From: Miscanthus floridulus
Lineage: Eukaryota > Streptophyta > Magnoliopsida > Poales > Poaceae
Direction of reading: 5' to 3'
DNA: 64,000 nt
NCBI RefSeq assembly: GCF_019320115.1
Contig: NC_089591.1
Span: 20,004,502 to 20,068,501, forward strand
The position numbers and the translations under genes are program-made. The notes under the pieces were generated by a model that was not told the origin of the DNA, made no database searches, and saw nothing but the letters and a program-made list of their open reading frames with translations. Positions 43,900-56,510 of the stretch are shown in pieces. Position 1 is the first letter of the stretch; every line of letters starts with the position of its first letter.

Positions 43900-44219
43900 A
43901 AGTCGATTAGAAAAATTAGAATCTTCAAACTGGTAGACCTTGCCAGCTTCACTCCCTTCTGTATATACTTCATCAATTACCTATTCACCATTTGGTTCAA
44001 CAACAGTTGTATTGGGCGTCATCGTCGGATCTTCACTCACCTCTGTATGTGGTACTTCACTATTCACCTAAACTTGTTTGCTCTCAACTTCAGATGTATT
44101 GGCCTTCATTGCCGGCACATGACTCCCCTGTGTATGTGGCACTTCAGTATTCAGGTCAACTTCTTTGTTCGCAGTACCAGTCATATTGGGCACCACCATC
44201 GAAACTAGACTCCCTCTGT
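43900..44219 (-). pseudogene. Transposon-derived hypothetical protein, C-terminal part with 29-residue repeats
   Basis: The minus strand encodes repeats of a 29-codon unit (VPHTQGSHVPAMKANTSEV and relatives; the 87-bp period is seen at 44008, 44095 and 44182), then a tail with EVYTEGSEAGKVYQF. A stop replaces one Gln-like codon in a repeat. The gag-only LTR element at 44225 inserted within the third repeat; the gene continues at 51923. I do not recognise the function. Confidence 0.5.
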
Positions 44220-45412
44220 ATGTGTGTTGGTATATTTAACACACAGATAAATCTGCAAGCACACAAATACCCCTATAGCTTTCACCCAAAAGTATTCCAA
44301 GTATTGTATCCATAGGAAGACGTGTGAGACTAACTATGATATAACATAACTAGAGGTAGCAACAAGATTAGGATAAATAGGAGCGTAGAGAGGAAAACTA
44401 AGGTTCTCTAGTTCTGACTTGGGTAAGCTATGTCTTCTACTATTCAATTGGGGACATTACTTAATGAAGACACCAGCAGAGGATGCTTCTCATAGTAACC
44501 ACATCCTACTTGCCATACAAACGGGAGGTGGACTATAGAGGATTCAACGAGGCTATAAGAGTCACCCTCATGAGCTACCACCGATTCGGAATGCAGGATG
44601 CATCCACAAGTAACCAGAGTCTAAGCACCATGCTTATGCTACAATTAGTACTTTACTCTTCTCGGATAAAGAATAAAGCACTCAAACAAGTTGTGAACCT
44701 GATGAATAATATAAACAAGAAGCTTACTTGAATTAGAAGTTGATTACCAGAGAAATCTCAGAGGCAAACTCACATAGAACTTGGATCCACCAAGGTATAA
44801 GCCATAGAGAGCACCGATAGGCCAGCATCTCCTCCAAACTCCTCCCTCACTCTCCATCTTACTATTATTTACAAGACTAGATCCTATGGAGGACGAATCT
44901 TCTCCTGATAGCTGGCTCTGATCCTAAAGATATGAATTAGGGTTTTAGGGATCTGCTAAGGGAGGGGGGTAAGGGCTGATATATATAGGCCAGAGCATCA
45001 ATCCTGAGCCCTCGAATCAAACCAACTTGAATAAACGGCAAAGATTAGATCTCAATGGCGGTGTGAAACCAACTTTCGAAGCAGAGGCTAACTAGTGGGA
45101 CCCATAGGTCGGCCGACCTATAGGTGGGGCTGGCTAACCCCACATGGCAGCCCCTCAGGGTCTGCTTTGGTGGAGAGCCTTCTTGCATCTTCTAGAATCT
45201 TCGCACATTGTTTACGTGGCGAAATTCCATAATTTCCTTTGACGAATAGGTCCCCCTTGATAGTTTTCTGGATAAACACTGCTAAAAACACAGATTCACC
45301 AAAACTCGTGGAATTTATTAGTTTAAAACCTTATACCTATGTTTGGTGATGGAATTAAGTATAAATGTAGGGTATGTTGACTATTTATAATTGGTGTTAG
45401 TGACCATCAACA

Positions 45413-48400
45413 AGCTGCCTCAAGCTTAACCTTAGCTAGTCCCTGAGCAAAGCTAAACTCAGTAATGGATCAGGAGTTGCTACAATGCTATCACACCTCA
45501 AAAGTACACATGTGTTAAATAAAAAATTCTCCTCCGGGTTAGAATAAACTGATCTATGTTTTAAATGAACCCATATTACCTTCAACCATGGGGCTTCTTA
45601 ACCTTCACTTGGGTCTTGAGCAATTAAAAAACAAAATGATCAAGTCAAGCACTATGTCTCAAGTTCTTTGTTTCACCATTGTTCAAGAGTATTTATAAGT
45701 TTTCAAAATAAAACCCAGAGATTCCATTGTATGACACTCTCAAGTCTCTCAATATATGTGGCATTTGCAGATCCTCACCAAGGCAATAAAGATGTTATGT
45801 CTTTTCTCTTCCTACTACTAAGGCTTATGTGGAGTTTATAGGTAGGGATAAAGCTAGAGCATACTTGCAATGCATATATTGTAAAGTCAAACAATGGATC
45901 CAAAGAGAGTTGAGTCATACAATCAAATCAAGATGTGCATGTGTGTGGATATAAATGGTGTCTAACCTAATTCTACTTTGCTCCTTGAAAACATATCTCT
46001 CTTTTGAAACTTGGAAACATTTGCTAGACAGCAGGGGCTATCTTATTCATCTTTTTTTAGGTGTTCATCTAAGTACCCATTGTTTTAAGTATCTCGGACA
46101 CTTGTCCATTTTTTCTCAATCTCTTTTTTTCTTTTCTTTTCTTTCTTTTTACTTTTGAATAACTTTTGCATAGCCCCATGTCTCTTTTCTACAACAAAAC
46201 TTTGAGAGAGATATCAATAAGAACCTGGAGCATTTATTTGGTGGATGGAAAACCTAACAAGCATGTTTTTGGGTTCACTCCCTGTGTAGGAGTAGAACAT
46301 TTTTGGATGGATCTAGATGGAAGGCATGTTTTTGCGCCTACCCCTAGTGTAGGAGTAGTGCATATGTGGGTGGTGTGTATGTGATCTTGATTTTAAGAGC
46401 ATGACAAATCTCTCATAAGGGTCAACAAAGCTTGACAAAACTCAATGCAAAAGCAAGCAACATATATGTGGAAGTTTTCCTAGACTAAATAACATGTATG
46501 GCTCTGGTAGGTATTCAAGCTTTGTCATATAGGAACTCATCATGTAGCATTTTTGTGTTTTTCAAAACACAAATCTCCAGAACTTTAGTGTCACTTGGAA
46601 CAAGATAAACAACAACTCAGACCATCTCATGTCATATCCGTCAATTACCTAGAGTTAGATCAAGTATATGCTACCCACGAGTTTTAAGTTCGGAGTAAAT
46701 CCTTATATCAAAACAATCTTATCCAAAACTCAGGAGAATTCAAGGCTAAAAACTAGGTACTTGAAAGGAATTATAACAGAGCAACTATTCTTATTTTCCA
46801 TTTTAAGATATTATTCTGAGTTCTCTTTATTTTATTCAACTCTTAAAAATAAATTAAAGCAAACTAGACACACTTTTTTATTTTGTTTTTAATTTTACTA
46901 GATCACACATTATTACTATAGATGACTAATGTAAATATAATTTTTTATTTTGTTTTTCATTCATCATTTTTTAACTATTAAAAAGAAACTAAAATTAAAA
47001 CAAAAAAGGGAAAGAATACTTACCTGGATACACGGGAGTGCTTCTCCCCTAAGCTAGCTCTTTCGGTGAGGGTTTGATATTGTAAGTACTTCAAACCGGA
47101 CTTCTCCTTGTGAAGTTCATTGATCGAATTCCTTGGTTTGCTTTGAAGATGAGAATTCTTGAGGTGGCGCCTCTAATGGTGATGTCACTTTTTTCCACCA
47201 AACCTGTCTTGGTTTTAAGTTTTTATTTTGGTTTGATAGGTTTAGGACCTTCACTTGTAGAAATTAGAGAGTCGACAATCTTTCCCTTACACTTTTGCTT
47301 GAAGTGTGCCCTACTCATAAGACAAGGTAGAGATCATGTGCACGGGCTCTGTTGGTGGGAAAACACTAACAGAACCAAAAACTTTATTTATTCTTCTCTA
47401 ACCTTAGGCACATGGGACAAGATGAAGTTGATGTTATGCGCTTTGTTTAATTGTAACATGGGTGGTAATATCAGAAGATTGAGCATGAATATAGTATTTA
47501 TACATTTGGCCAAAATGGTTAAATTGCTTAACCTACTAAAGGATTGTCTTTTTCTACATAATGTATCAATCTTTACATGATTATGACTATCATCTTCTAG
47601 AGATAAGATATGCACTTTTTAACTCATTTGGTTAAGACTATGAGATCAAGAAAGTGGTGCTAGGAACAAGCTTAACTTGTTGAGTTAATCAAGTTGAATC
47701 AAGTAATGGAATTGTAGCCCAGACATGTTTGTTTCTTATTTGCGTGCCTACCAGAATCAAGAAAAGCTTTTCACTAATGACCATTTACCTTAGGATGTTA
47801 CCTTTGTCATTAGAGTGTGAAGGCCCCATATGACAAAGGGTAGATGACTCGTGATGGTTCTTCCCTTTTGCTTGAAGTTTTCCTTGCTTGGCTAGTCTTG
47901 TATCTTGAGCTATTCATGAGCTTCTTGTTTCCTAGATCACACCTATTCTTTCTCATCCTTTTGTCATGTCATCTTTCTGCTTCTTTGATCTTGCCACTTG
48001 GTTGGTCCTTCTACCTCACCCTTTGTTTTATGCACTCATCTTCTTCCTCTTTGTTCCATAGCTATAGTGGTGGTTGGGTTTGTAGATTCATGCCAAACCA
48101 TGAACAGACGTAGCTCATATTCATTCATCATGAATAAGCTGTGTCTTCTTTGCACAGTGTTATTGGAGTTCATCATGTGCCTGTCTTTATCTCTGATTTG
48201 AATTCATCTTGTGACTACCAATATTGATATGAGAGTTTCCTATAGGGGTTAGTCCACAAAATATCTAGTGCCTACTAAAGCATACTATCAGCTCAAAAAT
48301 TAACCTAGACACCACGTCTAATTTGATTTAGGAAGGCATTTTAACCTAAGCACCATGCTTATTTTAAAAGCCTTTGGAAGTAAAATCAACACACCTTTTG

Positions 48401-48949
48401 GTTCAAGAATCAAACTAGACACCTTGTCTAATTTAATTCAGGAAAATAGTTTAAACTAAGCACCATGCCTAATTTAAAAGGTATATGAAAATACTTCAAA
48501 ACCTACGCATATACCATGGCAAACAAAGGTAGCATGAAAGCATTTTAGATATTTACTCAAATGGAGATGAAAGAGCATGATTGTTATTTAGCAAATTGAG
48601 CATGGCTTTAAGGTAGAGACAACCAAAATAATTTAGCAACATGGCAAGAGATGTTTTTAGAGAAGTCCATCCCCCAGCTTGAATTTTGTAGAAAAATCAA
48701 GTTTGGATGGATGTAATTAAATGTTGCATGATAATTGGTTGGACATACCTTGCGTTGTAATCCCTTATTCTTTTTGCTTTAGACCTAGAATGGTTAGTGG
48801 CAAAAATACAAAAAGGAATATTTTCACAATTATATTTCTATGCTCACTTCACAAAGGCATCACAGCAAAAGGTGAAAGTTCATGATATCACCTGAAAGTG
48901 CTTGTTTTAGGATAGAAGCTCGTCCTTGGGAAACCTTCGAATTGCATAA
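45413..48949. other. Non-coding interior of the gag-only element
   Basis: 3.5 kb where pol would be expected, T-rich with only short open frames. It contains a C/T tract (46110-46155), a diverged duplication of a roughly 60-bp unit with CATGTTTTTG...TGTAGGAGTAG (46262 and 46324), and a tandem repeat of about 115-bp units with CTAGACACC..GTCTAATTT and AAGCACCATGC (48300-48480). Confidence 0.6.
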
Positions 48950-50621
48950 CTAATTGGTGAAGTGGTTTCCCCTCCAACACCAACTTATGGGTGCCTATCT
49001 CAAGATTCATGCTAATGAGATTTGCAATATTTATGATAAACATATGTATCTACAACCACCCTTTCAAAGTCCTTATGAACAGAAGTATGAGGGGGTTGAA
49101 GATCTTGTGTGTGGTAATGTTGGAAAGATCGATTGATTCAGGAGATTTCTCATGTGAGCATGGATTTGATGAGGTGTTCATGAAATAACTTCCATGCTCA
49201 TCGATGCCATCTTCCTTTTCAAGCTCTAGGGGTGTTTCTTCATGAATGTCTATAGGTGGAGACATTGTCTCCATCATTCCATGCCTATGCCATTCATTGG
49301 ACATTTTATTGTCCAGGATTTCCCATGGATTGGTGGCTCTCGGGTTGATCTCATCTAAGGCCTCCTCCAAACTTGGATGAATCTTGTTTATTAAAGAGAT
49401 TGATTTAAACTCACCATTTGGATCTAAGCCAAGTTTGGATTCTATCCATAAGGCTTCGTCCTTCCATCCATTCTTTAGCAATGGCATATAAGTTCTTAAT
49501 ACATTCTAGCCATTGTTGTTGCTCTTCTTGGTCATCCTTGTGGCCTTCTTGACTCCTATACTTTGGTTGTCTTGGTGGATTTCTAGGATCATCATGAGTT
49601 TTAGGAGAAAGAGCATAAGAGTAATCGTCGGGGTCAAGGATGGGTTTGAATGAGACATCTAATGTGGGCATATAAGGGGAGAAGATAGGAATTGCTTCTA
49701 AATAACTTGGTTCTCCTTCTATGGGTTCACTAGACATGACATCCTTGAATTCTTCCCAATGTCCTACATGAGAATAAGGACGCTTTCTATGAGATCCCTT
49801 CTTGAGAGGAATTCAATTATATTTGCTCGAAGGTCTCTTGTGGAACTAGAAGTTTAAGCTTTTCCCAAAGTCATCAAAAAGATCATCCTCACACGAAATT
49901 TCAAAATGTTTAATTTCTTCTTTCTTTGGAGGATTTGGATTTTGGGGTACAGATGGTTCAGGATTGATAGCTAAACCTTAGGATTGAAGTGGTTGTGATT
50001 TGGCTATCAAAACTTCATCTTCTTGTTTTGAAGATGATTCCTTCTCTTCCTCGAGGAGTTTATTATGATTGCTAGTGCAGGGACTTTTTCCACTAATCTT
50101 ATCAAGCATAGACCTTGCTTCACTAGCAAACAGATGAAGGAAAGCTCCTCTAGAGGCTGCATCAAGGGATTCCATGGAATCCTTGCTAAGACCCATGTAA
50201 AAATGTTGAAGAAGTATAGGGTCTTGAATGGCAAGGTCCAAGCCAGTGATTATGAGGTCAATAAAATGATCCCACGTAAACAAAATTGAGAACACAACAT
50301 TTCACAATTTCCTTGCATACTTCCTACGATTTGACTGTACCATTGTGTAGCTCTTCCCATCAATGAAAATGGAAACAACTTCCATCTTAAGGTTTCGTCA
50401 GACATGCCAGTGATACGCAAGCATGCATAGGTCTGTTCAAACTCTTGTAGGTGTGAGTATGGGTTTTTGTTACCTTCTCCCGAGAAGGATTGATCCCAAA
50501 TCAATTTTATAAAACACGGGCGCAACTCATAACTAGGTGTAAGGATAGGCTCTATAGATTTTGGTGGCTCTATGCGCACGCTCGTAGGTGCAGCGTATAG
50601 GTAGATAGGAGTGGAATCCAT
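48950..50621 (-). pseudogene. Gypsy gag of the gag-only element (broken)
   Basis: ATG at 50621 (MDSTPIYLYAAPTS) starts a gag with PYSHLQEFEQTYACLRITGM, LRWKLFPFSLMGRATQWY and SWDHFIDLIITGLDLAIQD-like segments, the typical order of a gypsy capsid domain. It is in pieces: a frame change near 50290 and stops near 49980 and 49740. Downstream acidic segments (PRNPPRQPKYRS, EEQQQWLECIKNLYAIAKEW; then PSLEEALDEINPRATNPWEI) may be the rest of the same protein or a second ORF. A protease motif is not seen. Confidence 0.7.
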
Positions 50622-50700
50622 GATAAAAAGGAAATGAATAAAAGAAAGAAGATAAAAGATAAGTGATTAAGCTAGGCTCATAGTTAATTCAGCAACTATT

Positions 50701-50718
50701 TCCCCGACAACAGTGCTA
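50701..50718 (-). promoter_or_regulatory. Primer-binding site of the gag-only element
   Basis: The minus strand reads TAGCACTGTTGTCGGGGA eight bases after the 5' LTR. It resembles the complement of the tRNA-Asp 3' end with a few changes. Confidence 0.65.
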
Positions 50719-51922
50719 GAAAGCTTGTTGGTATATTTAACACACATAGATAAATCCCCAAGCGCATGGATACCGATGTAGCTTTCACCCAGAAGTATTC
50801 CAAGTATCCTATCCATAGGGAAATATGTCAGACTAACTACGATATAACTTAACTAGGGGTAGCAACAAGGTTAAGATAAATCAGAGCGTAGAGAGGAAAA
50901 CTAAGGTTCTCTAGTTCTGACTTGGGTAAGCTATGTCATCTACTATTCAACTAGGAACATTACTTAAGGAAAGACACCAGCAAAGGATGCTTCACGTAGT
51001 AACCGCATCCTACTTGCCCTACAAATGGGAGGTGGACCATAGATGATTCAATGAGGCTATAAGAGTCACCCTCGCAAGCTACCACCAATCTAGAATGCAG
51101 AAAGCATCCACAAGTAACCAGAGTCTAATTACCATGCTTACACTACAATTACTACTTTACTCTTCCAGAATAAAGAATAAAGCACTCAAACAAGTTGTGA
51201 ACCTGATGAATAATATAAACAAGAAGCTTACTTGAATTAAAAGTTGATTACCGGAGAAATCTCAGAGGCAAGCTCAGATAGAACTTGGATCCGCCAAGGT
51301 ACAAGCTATAGAGAGAGCACTAACAAGCTGGCATCTCCTCCAAACTCTTCCCTCACTCTCCATCTCACTATTATTTACAAGACTAGATCCTATATAGGAC
51401 TAATCTTCTATTAACAGTTGGCTCTGATCCTAAAGATATGAATTAGGGTTTTAGGGACATGCTGAGGGAGAGGGTATAGGCTGATATATATATGCCAGAG
51501 CGTCAATCCTATGCCCTCGGATCAAACCGACTTGAATAAACGACGAAGATTGGATCTCAATGGCGGTGGGAAACTGACTTTCGAAGCGGAGGCTGACCGG
51601 TGGGACCCATAGGCCGGCCAGCCTATAGGTGGGGCCGACTGTCCCCACATGGCTGCCCCTCGGGGTCTGCTTTGGTGGAGAGCCTCCTAATGTCTTCTAG
51701 AATCTTCCCACGCTGTTTACGCGATGGAATTTTGTAATTTCCTTTGATAAATAGGTCCCCCTTGATGGTTTTCTGGATAAACCCTGCTGAAAACACATAT
51801 TCACTAAAACTCATGGAATTTATTAGTTTAAACCCTTATACCTATGTTTGGTGATGGAATTAAGTATAAATGTAGGTTATGTTGACGGTTTATAATTGGT
51901 ATTAGTGATCGTCAACAATGTG

Positions 51923-52443
51923 CTATGTCGCTATTCTCCTGAACTTCTTTGTTGCCAACATCTGTCTCCTGGTGCATCTCACCTGAGGATTTCTACGAAT
52001 GATGGTTGCAAAGCATAGGACGAGGAAAATGTGACAAAGGCTAAGTATTAGGTGCCATAGGCATAGGCAGCAACATACTAGTCTTGTTGCATTCTGTCCT
52101 CCCTCAACTGCTCAAGCAATGTCTGTTGACCTAAAAATAACGAAGCCAGCGCCTCATCGTGCTTCTGCAATTTCCTCATCATAGCATCAAACTTATCTTC
52201 TTGTGACTTTCTCATATGAATTAGTTCCACTTGTAGTGATTGCATAAGCTCAAATTGTGCCTATGCCATGTTTGGCTCAGTCAGTGGCCTGAAACTAGAT
52301 CCCGTAGTATCATCCTGTAATGTATCATCCTCATCATCACTGTCGCTAGCCAGTAGTGCAGCACCAAGTAAACCTTGAAGCCCAGAACATGCCTCTGCCT
52401 CTCACAAAGCTAGGTCAGCTTCCTCATTGTTGGCTATATCAGC
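51923..52443 (-). pseudogene. Transposon-derived hypothetical protein, middle part
   Basis: The minus strand encodes DIANNEEADLAL, then an acidic cluster (LASDSDDEDDTLQDD) and a helical charged segment (QVELIHMRKSQEDKFDAMMR, ASLFLGQQTLLEQLRED), likely a coiled coil. Two stops (TGA and TAG) each fit a C-to-T change from CGA and CAG. Towards 51923 the frame decays. The coding continues upstream across the solo LTR: removing it with one copy of TCAGC joins the codons exactly. The gene is unidentified. Confidence 0.55.
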
Positions 52444-55400
52444 TATGACACCCTAAAATTCCTAGTTTGGGTTATTATTAGAAAGCACTAAATAAAATAA
52501 GTGATTTAAAAAATTTTCAAACATATTCCAAGATTTAATTGATTGTTGTCATTGCAAAATGAGAAAATGTGGATTTATAAAACTTTTTGAAAAGTTAATG
52601 AAAGGTGATTTGTTTGTTGGCAGTGTGCATTGTTTTGGCTTGGTTGTGTGAAAAATGAATTTCTAAAATTTGAACAAACCACGATTAGGCCCTCATCATT
52701 TTTGAAAATAAAGCTTCAAAAGTCTTGTTTGAAAACTAGTTCAAATTTGAATTTTAAAACATTTGTAAAATTTGCTTAAAAGAAAATATGTTTTTAGTTT
52801 TCCAAAATGATCTAAAAACATGATCCAAAAATAATCCCAAAGTAAGATTTCAAATTTTGGTTTCAAAATCTTTTTGAAAAGTGATTTAAATCCTGGCTTA
52901 TAAAAAGAAAAAGCCATTTCTTTTCTCCCCCTGTTCCTCCCTTGCTTTTTGCCCACGCTCACTGGTAGCCCTGCCCACGCTCACCTCTACACAGCATGCC
53001 CAGCAAGCCGATCGGCCTAGCCAGCCAGCCCTATGTCGTAGCCCGCAGCGGCATGCCCCAGCACCATGTTCGCGCCCCTCCACCTAGGCCAAGGCCCAGT
53101 AGCCGCACCTAGCAGTAATGCCAGCGTGGTCTGCCTCATGCCCGTGCCCCTGAGCTGCTACTCCGTGGGCCACACTCACCAGGCCACCCCACGCCGCTGA
53201 CCGCTCAGGCCCATGCATCAGCGGGCGGCCACCTTCTTCCCCAACGCTCCGCAAGAGCCGAACAAAGCCGCCGCTATTGATCCGCTCAAGTGCGCGGATC
53301 GAGGATCACCTGTGCCTATAAATGGGTGAGCCCCATGCGCCGCACTGCCCTTTGAACCCTAGAAGTTGTAGCTACCCCTAACCCTAACCCTAGCCCTGTT
53401 GCCTCCATAGCCACTGCCTGGAGCTCGACCCGCCACTACCGATCTCCTCCCTTGCCGCATCTCCGTTGATGATAACCGGCCCATGAGCTCCGCACCAAGG
53501 TGAGGATCATGCCGATGCCCTTCTCGCTCTCTCCCGTGCATGAGCCCTTGCCATTGTAGCGCCGTCGTCGCTGCTCTGCTTTGATGCATGCGTCGCCATT
53601 TCTGGCCAACCGCTGTCCCTACGACGAACTGCATCAGGTTCTCAAGGCCGAGCCCTGCTCCCAAGCCCTCGCCTAGCCTGGCCGTGTCCCGTAGCCGCCA
53701 CGTCGCCACTCGCTAGTGAGCTCACGTCAGCCATCCATGGTAGCACCACCGCCCGCCGCCGCTTGCCTCTAGGACCAACCCCAGCAAGTTTGTGAGGGTG
53801 AGCTCTCTCACCCTATGCCACCCACATGACCCACCGTGCGCCATAGCGTGTGCGCCGCCACATCTGGCGAGCCACCGCCACCGCCCAAGGTCGCGCCGCC
53901 TCACTGACCCGTCGTCGCCCAGTCAGCATCCACGTCAGCTGCCACATGTCCGCTCGGTGCCACGTCAGCAGAGACCGAGACAACTAGTCAAACCCCAGTT
54001 AGCCCTAGCATTTTTGCAATAGAGCCCCTGCATTTTATCAAAATCAACACGCGATCCACTGTAGTTCAAAATAATTAGAAATAGGCCCTCGCCTTTTCTG
54101 TTTTAGCCCCTGATCTTTTAGAACATCGAACCCACCGTCCAAGCCCTATCAGTTTTGTGAGTTAGCCCATGTTGGTTAAGTTCAATCATGATTAGGCCCT
54201 TGGTTTCATCTGTTAGAACCTAGATTTAGTGTTTCTTCGCAGATAGGTCCCTAGAGGCTAGTTTTGGCCGTAGTTTGGACATTCTAGCTCTGTTTAAGCT
54301 CATTCTTGTTGTGTTGCATCCGTGTTGACGTAAGCTATGTTCAAGCAATGTTGTTTACGATGTCTCATGTTTATGAATTAAATCATAATAATATGATTAA
54401 TGTTTATCTAATGCCTTTTGGAATTAAAAGCAACTTAGGTTTATAACTTTGGTCTTTCATAAATGAAAGCTAACTTGATTAATACCAACATTAATGGCTT
54501 TTCAATCATGACTTGCTTAGATCCACCTTGAAACATATAATGATTTGATTAGTTGCTCACACCTATTCTATGTTTTTAAAACTATAAATGATTAAATGGC
54601 TTAATGATTTATAGTTATAAATAAAATATGACTAAGGTTTAACTCTAGCTTTCAAAATTCAATATAAATTGGTTAATACAACTTAGGATGTTTCTTTGAA
54701 ATGTCCATCACTTTATTTCATTAACTAAAATGAATTAAGCTTATCGTCTATCTTCTCCGTTATGTCGCAAGCTTATCGATAGTTGCATACTTTTTAACGA
54801 TGGCTCCATTCTCTGTCGTTCCTTTGCTCTCATGATCATAGCAATGAGTAGTGCCATTTAGTGCACTCTCTTTTCAAGCTTTTCCTTTTTGAGTGATGTG
54901 TTGTTCTTAATCGTGTTGGTTTGTTTGTCTATTTGTGTTGCTTGGTTGCTACGAGTAGAAGGAGAGCGGTTCTTTAGCGCTGAAGACCAGAAGTTGAGGA
55001 CCGACATTCAAAGAAGAAGCTAGAGACCAGATGATAGAAGCTAAAGACTTCTAAATAGCTAAACTTTGGGAAAAAGCAAGTGCAGGCATCATTTGATCAT
55101 ATTGCTGCTATTCATTCATAATTCACTTTACTTTCATTGCATGTGTCTAAATTATGTATACCCTAAGGACATGACTAGCCCTATACTACATTCCTTGTAT
55201 ACCTAGGTTACTATATTGAGTAGTGTAGTTATGCTTAGCTGCTCCACTCACCACTTATAAATATTACTGATAATAATGATGATTAATGATTACTTTAATG
55301 ATGATTAATGGCTACTATAATGATGGAGAAGTAAGGATGCTTATAGCATCGTGGTTCAGGTGATGAAAGGGGGAACGAGTATTGGAGTTTGGCCCGATTT

Positions 55401-56510
55401 TTGGGGGTACCCATGTCCACCCTCCCTAAGGACCTGTTCGTGGAGCGTCCACCTAGGACTTACCGTATAGCTTCAAGCTATATGGCTCTAGCTTGACATA
55501 GTATCAGGACCTCTACTAGTAGGGTGTGACTTACCAGGTAGGCGTAAGAAAGTAACCTAAGTAATGAATATTTAGTTGCGGTTGTCTGGGTTCCATTGCT
55601 ATGGGCATGGCTGCTGGCGCTTAGGCCAAACCTTATGGGTCACATTCTATTAGCTAGAACCTATGAACAGTCTCATAGTGAAACCCTGCCTGCTCACCTT
55701 GGTAGTGTTTTGGCAAGTCATGACCCTAGGCAAATGGGAATCATGACTTGAAGTGAAAGTGCACACCTCTGCAGAGTTAAAACTGATATATCAGCCATGC
55801 TCATGGACATGAGTGGCCCAGACTCTCACATGATTAGAATATGACTCACAATGGATAGTGGAGGCAGTTTTATGGATTGAGGTGGCTACCTCGTGCTTTG
55901 GCGAGATGGCTATCCCATGCTCTCATTTGGGGTTGCTACCCTATGGTTACTATTTGAGGTTGCTACCTTGGTAATATTAATAATGATGATGATGATTAAT
56001 AATATTGTTAACTTTACTCCATTTAATTAAGGATGGGGATATTCAACTCACATTAGTAATAGGTTGCTTTAATAAAAGTTTACCAACTAAAAATGCTAAT
56101 CTATAGTCAAACCAAGTCAGCCTTCCTTTGTATAAGCCTTGCATATCATTACTTTCCGCCTGTACTTGTTGAGTTCGACATGGACTCACCCTTGCTATTC
56201 TCCCCACACCCCTATGTGTAGTAAGGTGCTGCTCAGAAGGACAAAGATGCTATAGAGTTTTCTAGAAGTTTGTCAGAAGTGCTTGGCGTATGGAGCCCCT
56301 AGTCAGCCATCCCTGAGAAGAATGGAGCTCGAGCAGAAGTTTAGCACCCGTTCTACGTACTCTGCTAGTTGTAAGTGTTTATGTAATTATGTTTTTTGCT
56401 TTGTAACACTATTTTTTGATGTTTCTATTCTGCAGTTGTATTTGTGGACTTCCTAGGCACACATATGATGAGTTCTTGGTCTTCTTTTGAAAACCGGGCG
56501 TGACATCAGC
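52439..56510. mobile_element. Solo LTR of a large gypsy element (52444-56505, TSD TCAGC)
   Basis: It begins TATGACACCC, ends ACCGGGCGTGACA, and is flanked by TCAGC at 52439-52443 and 56506-56510. No internal region is attached, so it arose by recombination between the two LTRs of an element. It has the same general layout as the other giant LTRs here: AT-rich start, GC-rich block (52920-53990), T-rich stretch, then a terminal part. The first dinucleotide is TA rather than TG, presumably a later mutation. Confidence 0.85.

Larger units (their letters stand above)
44220..51922 (-). mobile_element. Gag-only (non-autonomous) LTR retrotransposon with target duplication ATGTG
   Basis: The LTRs are 44225-45412 (1188 bp) and 50726-51917 (1192 bp), both TGTTGGTATATTTAACACACA... 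to ...TCAACA, flanked by ATGTG at 44220-44224 and 51918-51922. On the minus strand the 5' LTR is the right one, followed by a primer-binding site at 50701-50718 that resembles the tRNA-Asp complement, and a gag start at 50621. No protease, RT or integrase is found in the 5.3 kb interior. The LTRs differ at many positions, so the insertion is old. It would need an autonomous gypsy relative to move. Confidence 0.9.

Noticed and set aside
46166..46384. Open frame with internal repeat (HVFGFTPCVGVEHFW and HVFAPTPSVGVVHMW) inside the gag-only element
   Set aside because: It is a short duplicated segment with no start context or relatives known to me. More likely a diverged 60-bp repeat than a gene.
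53369..53393. CCCTAACCCTAACCCT resembling telomere repeat
   Set aside because: The plant telomere unit is CCCTAAA; here the unit is CCCTAA, present only about twice, within the GC-rich block of a solo LTR.
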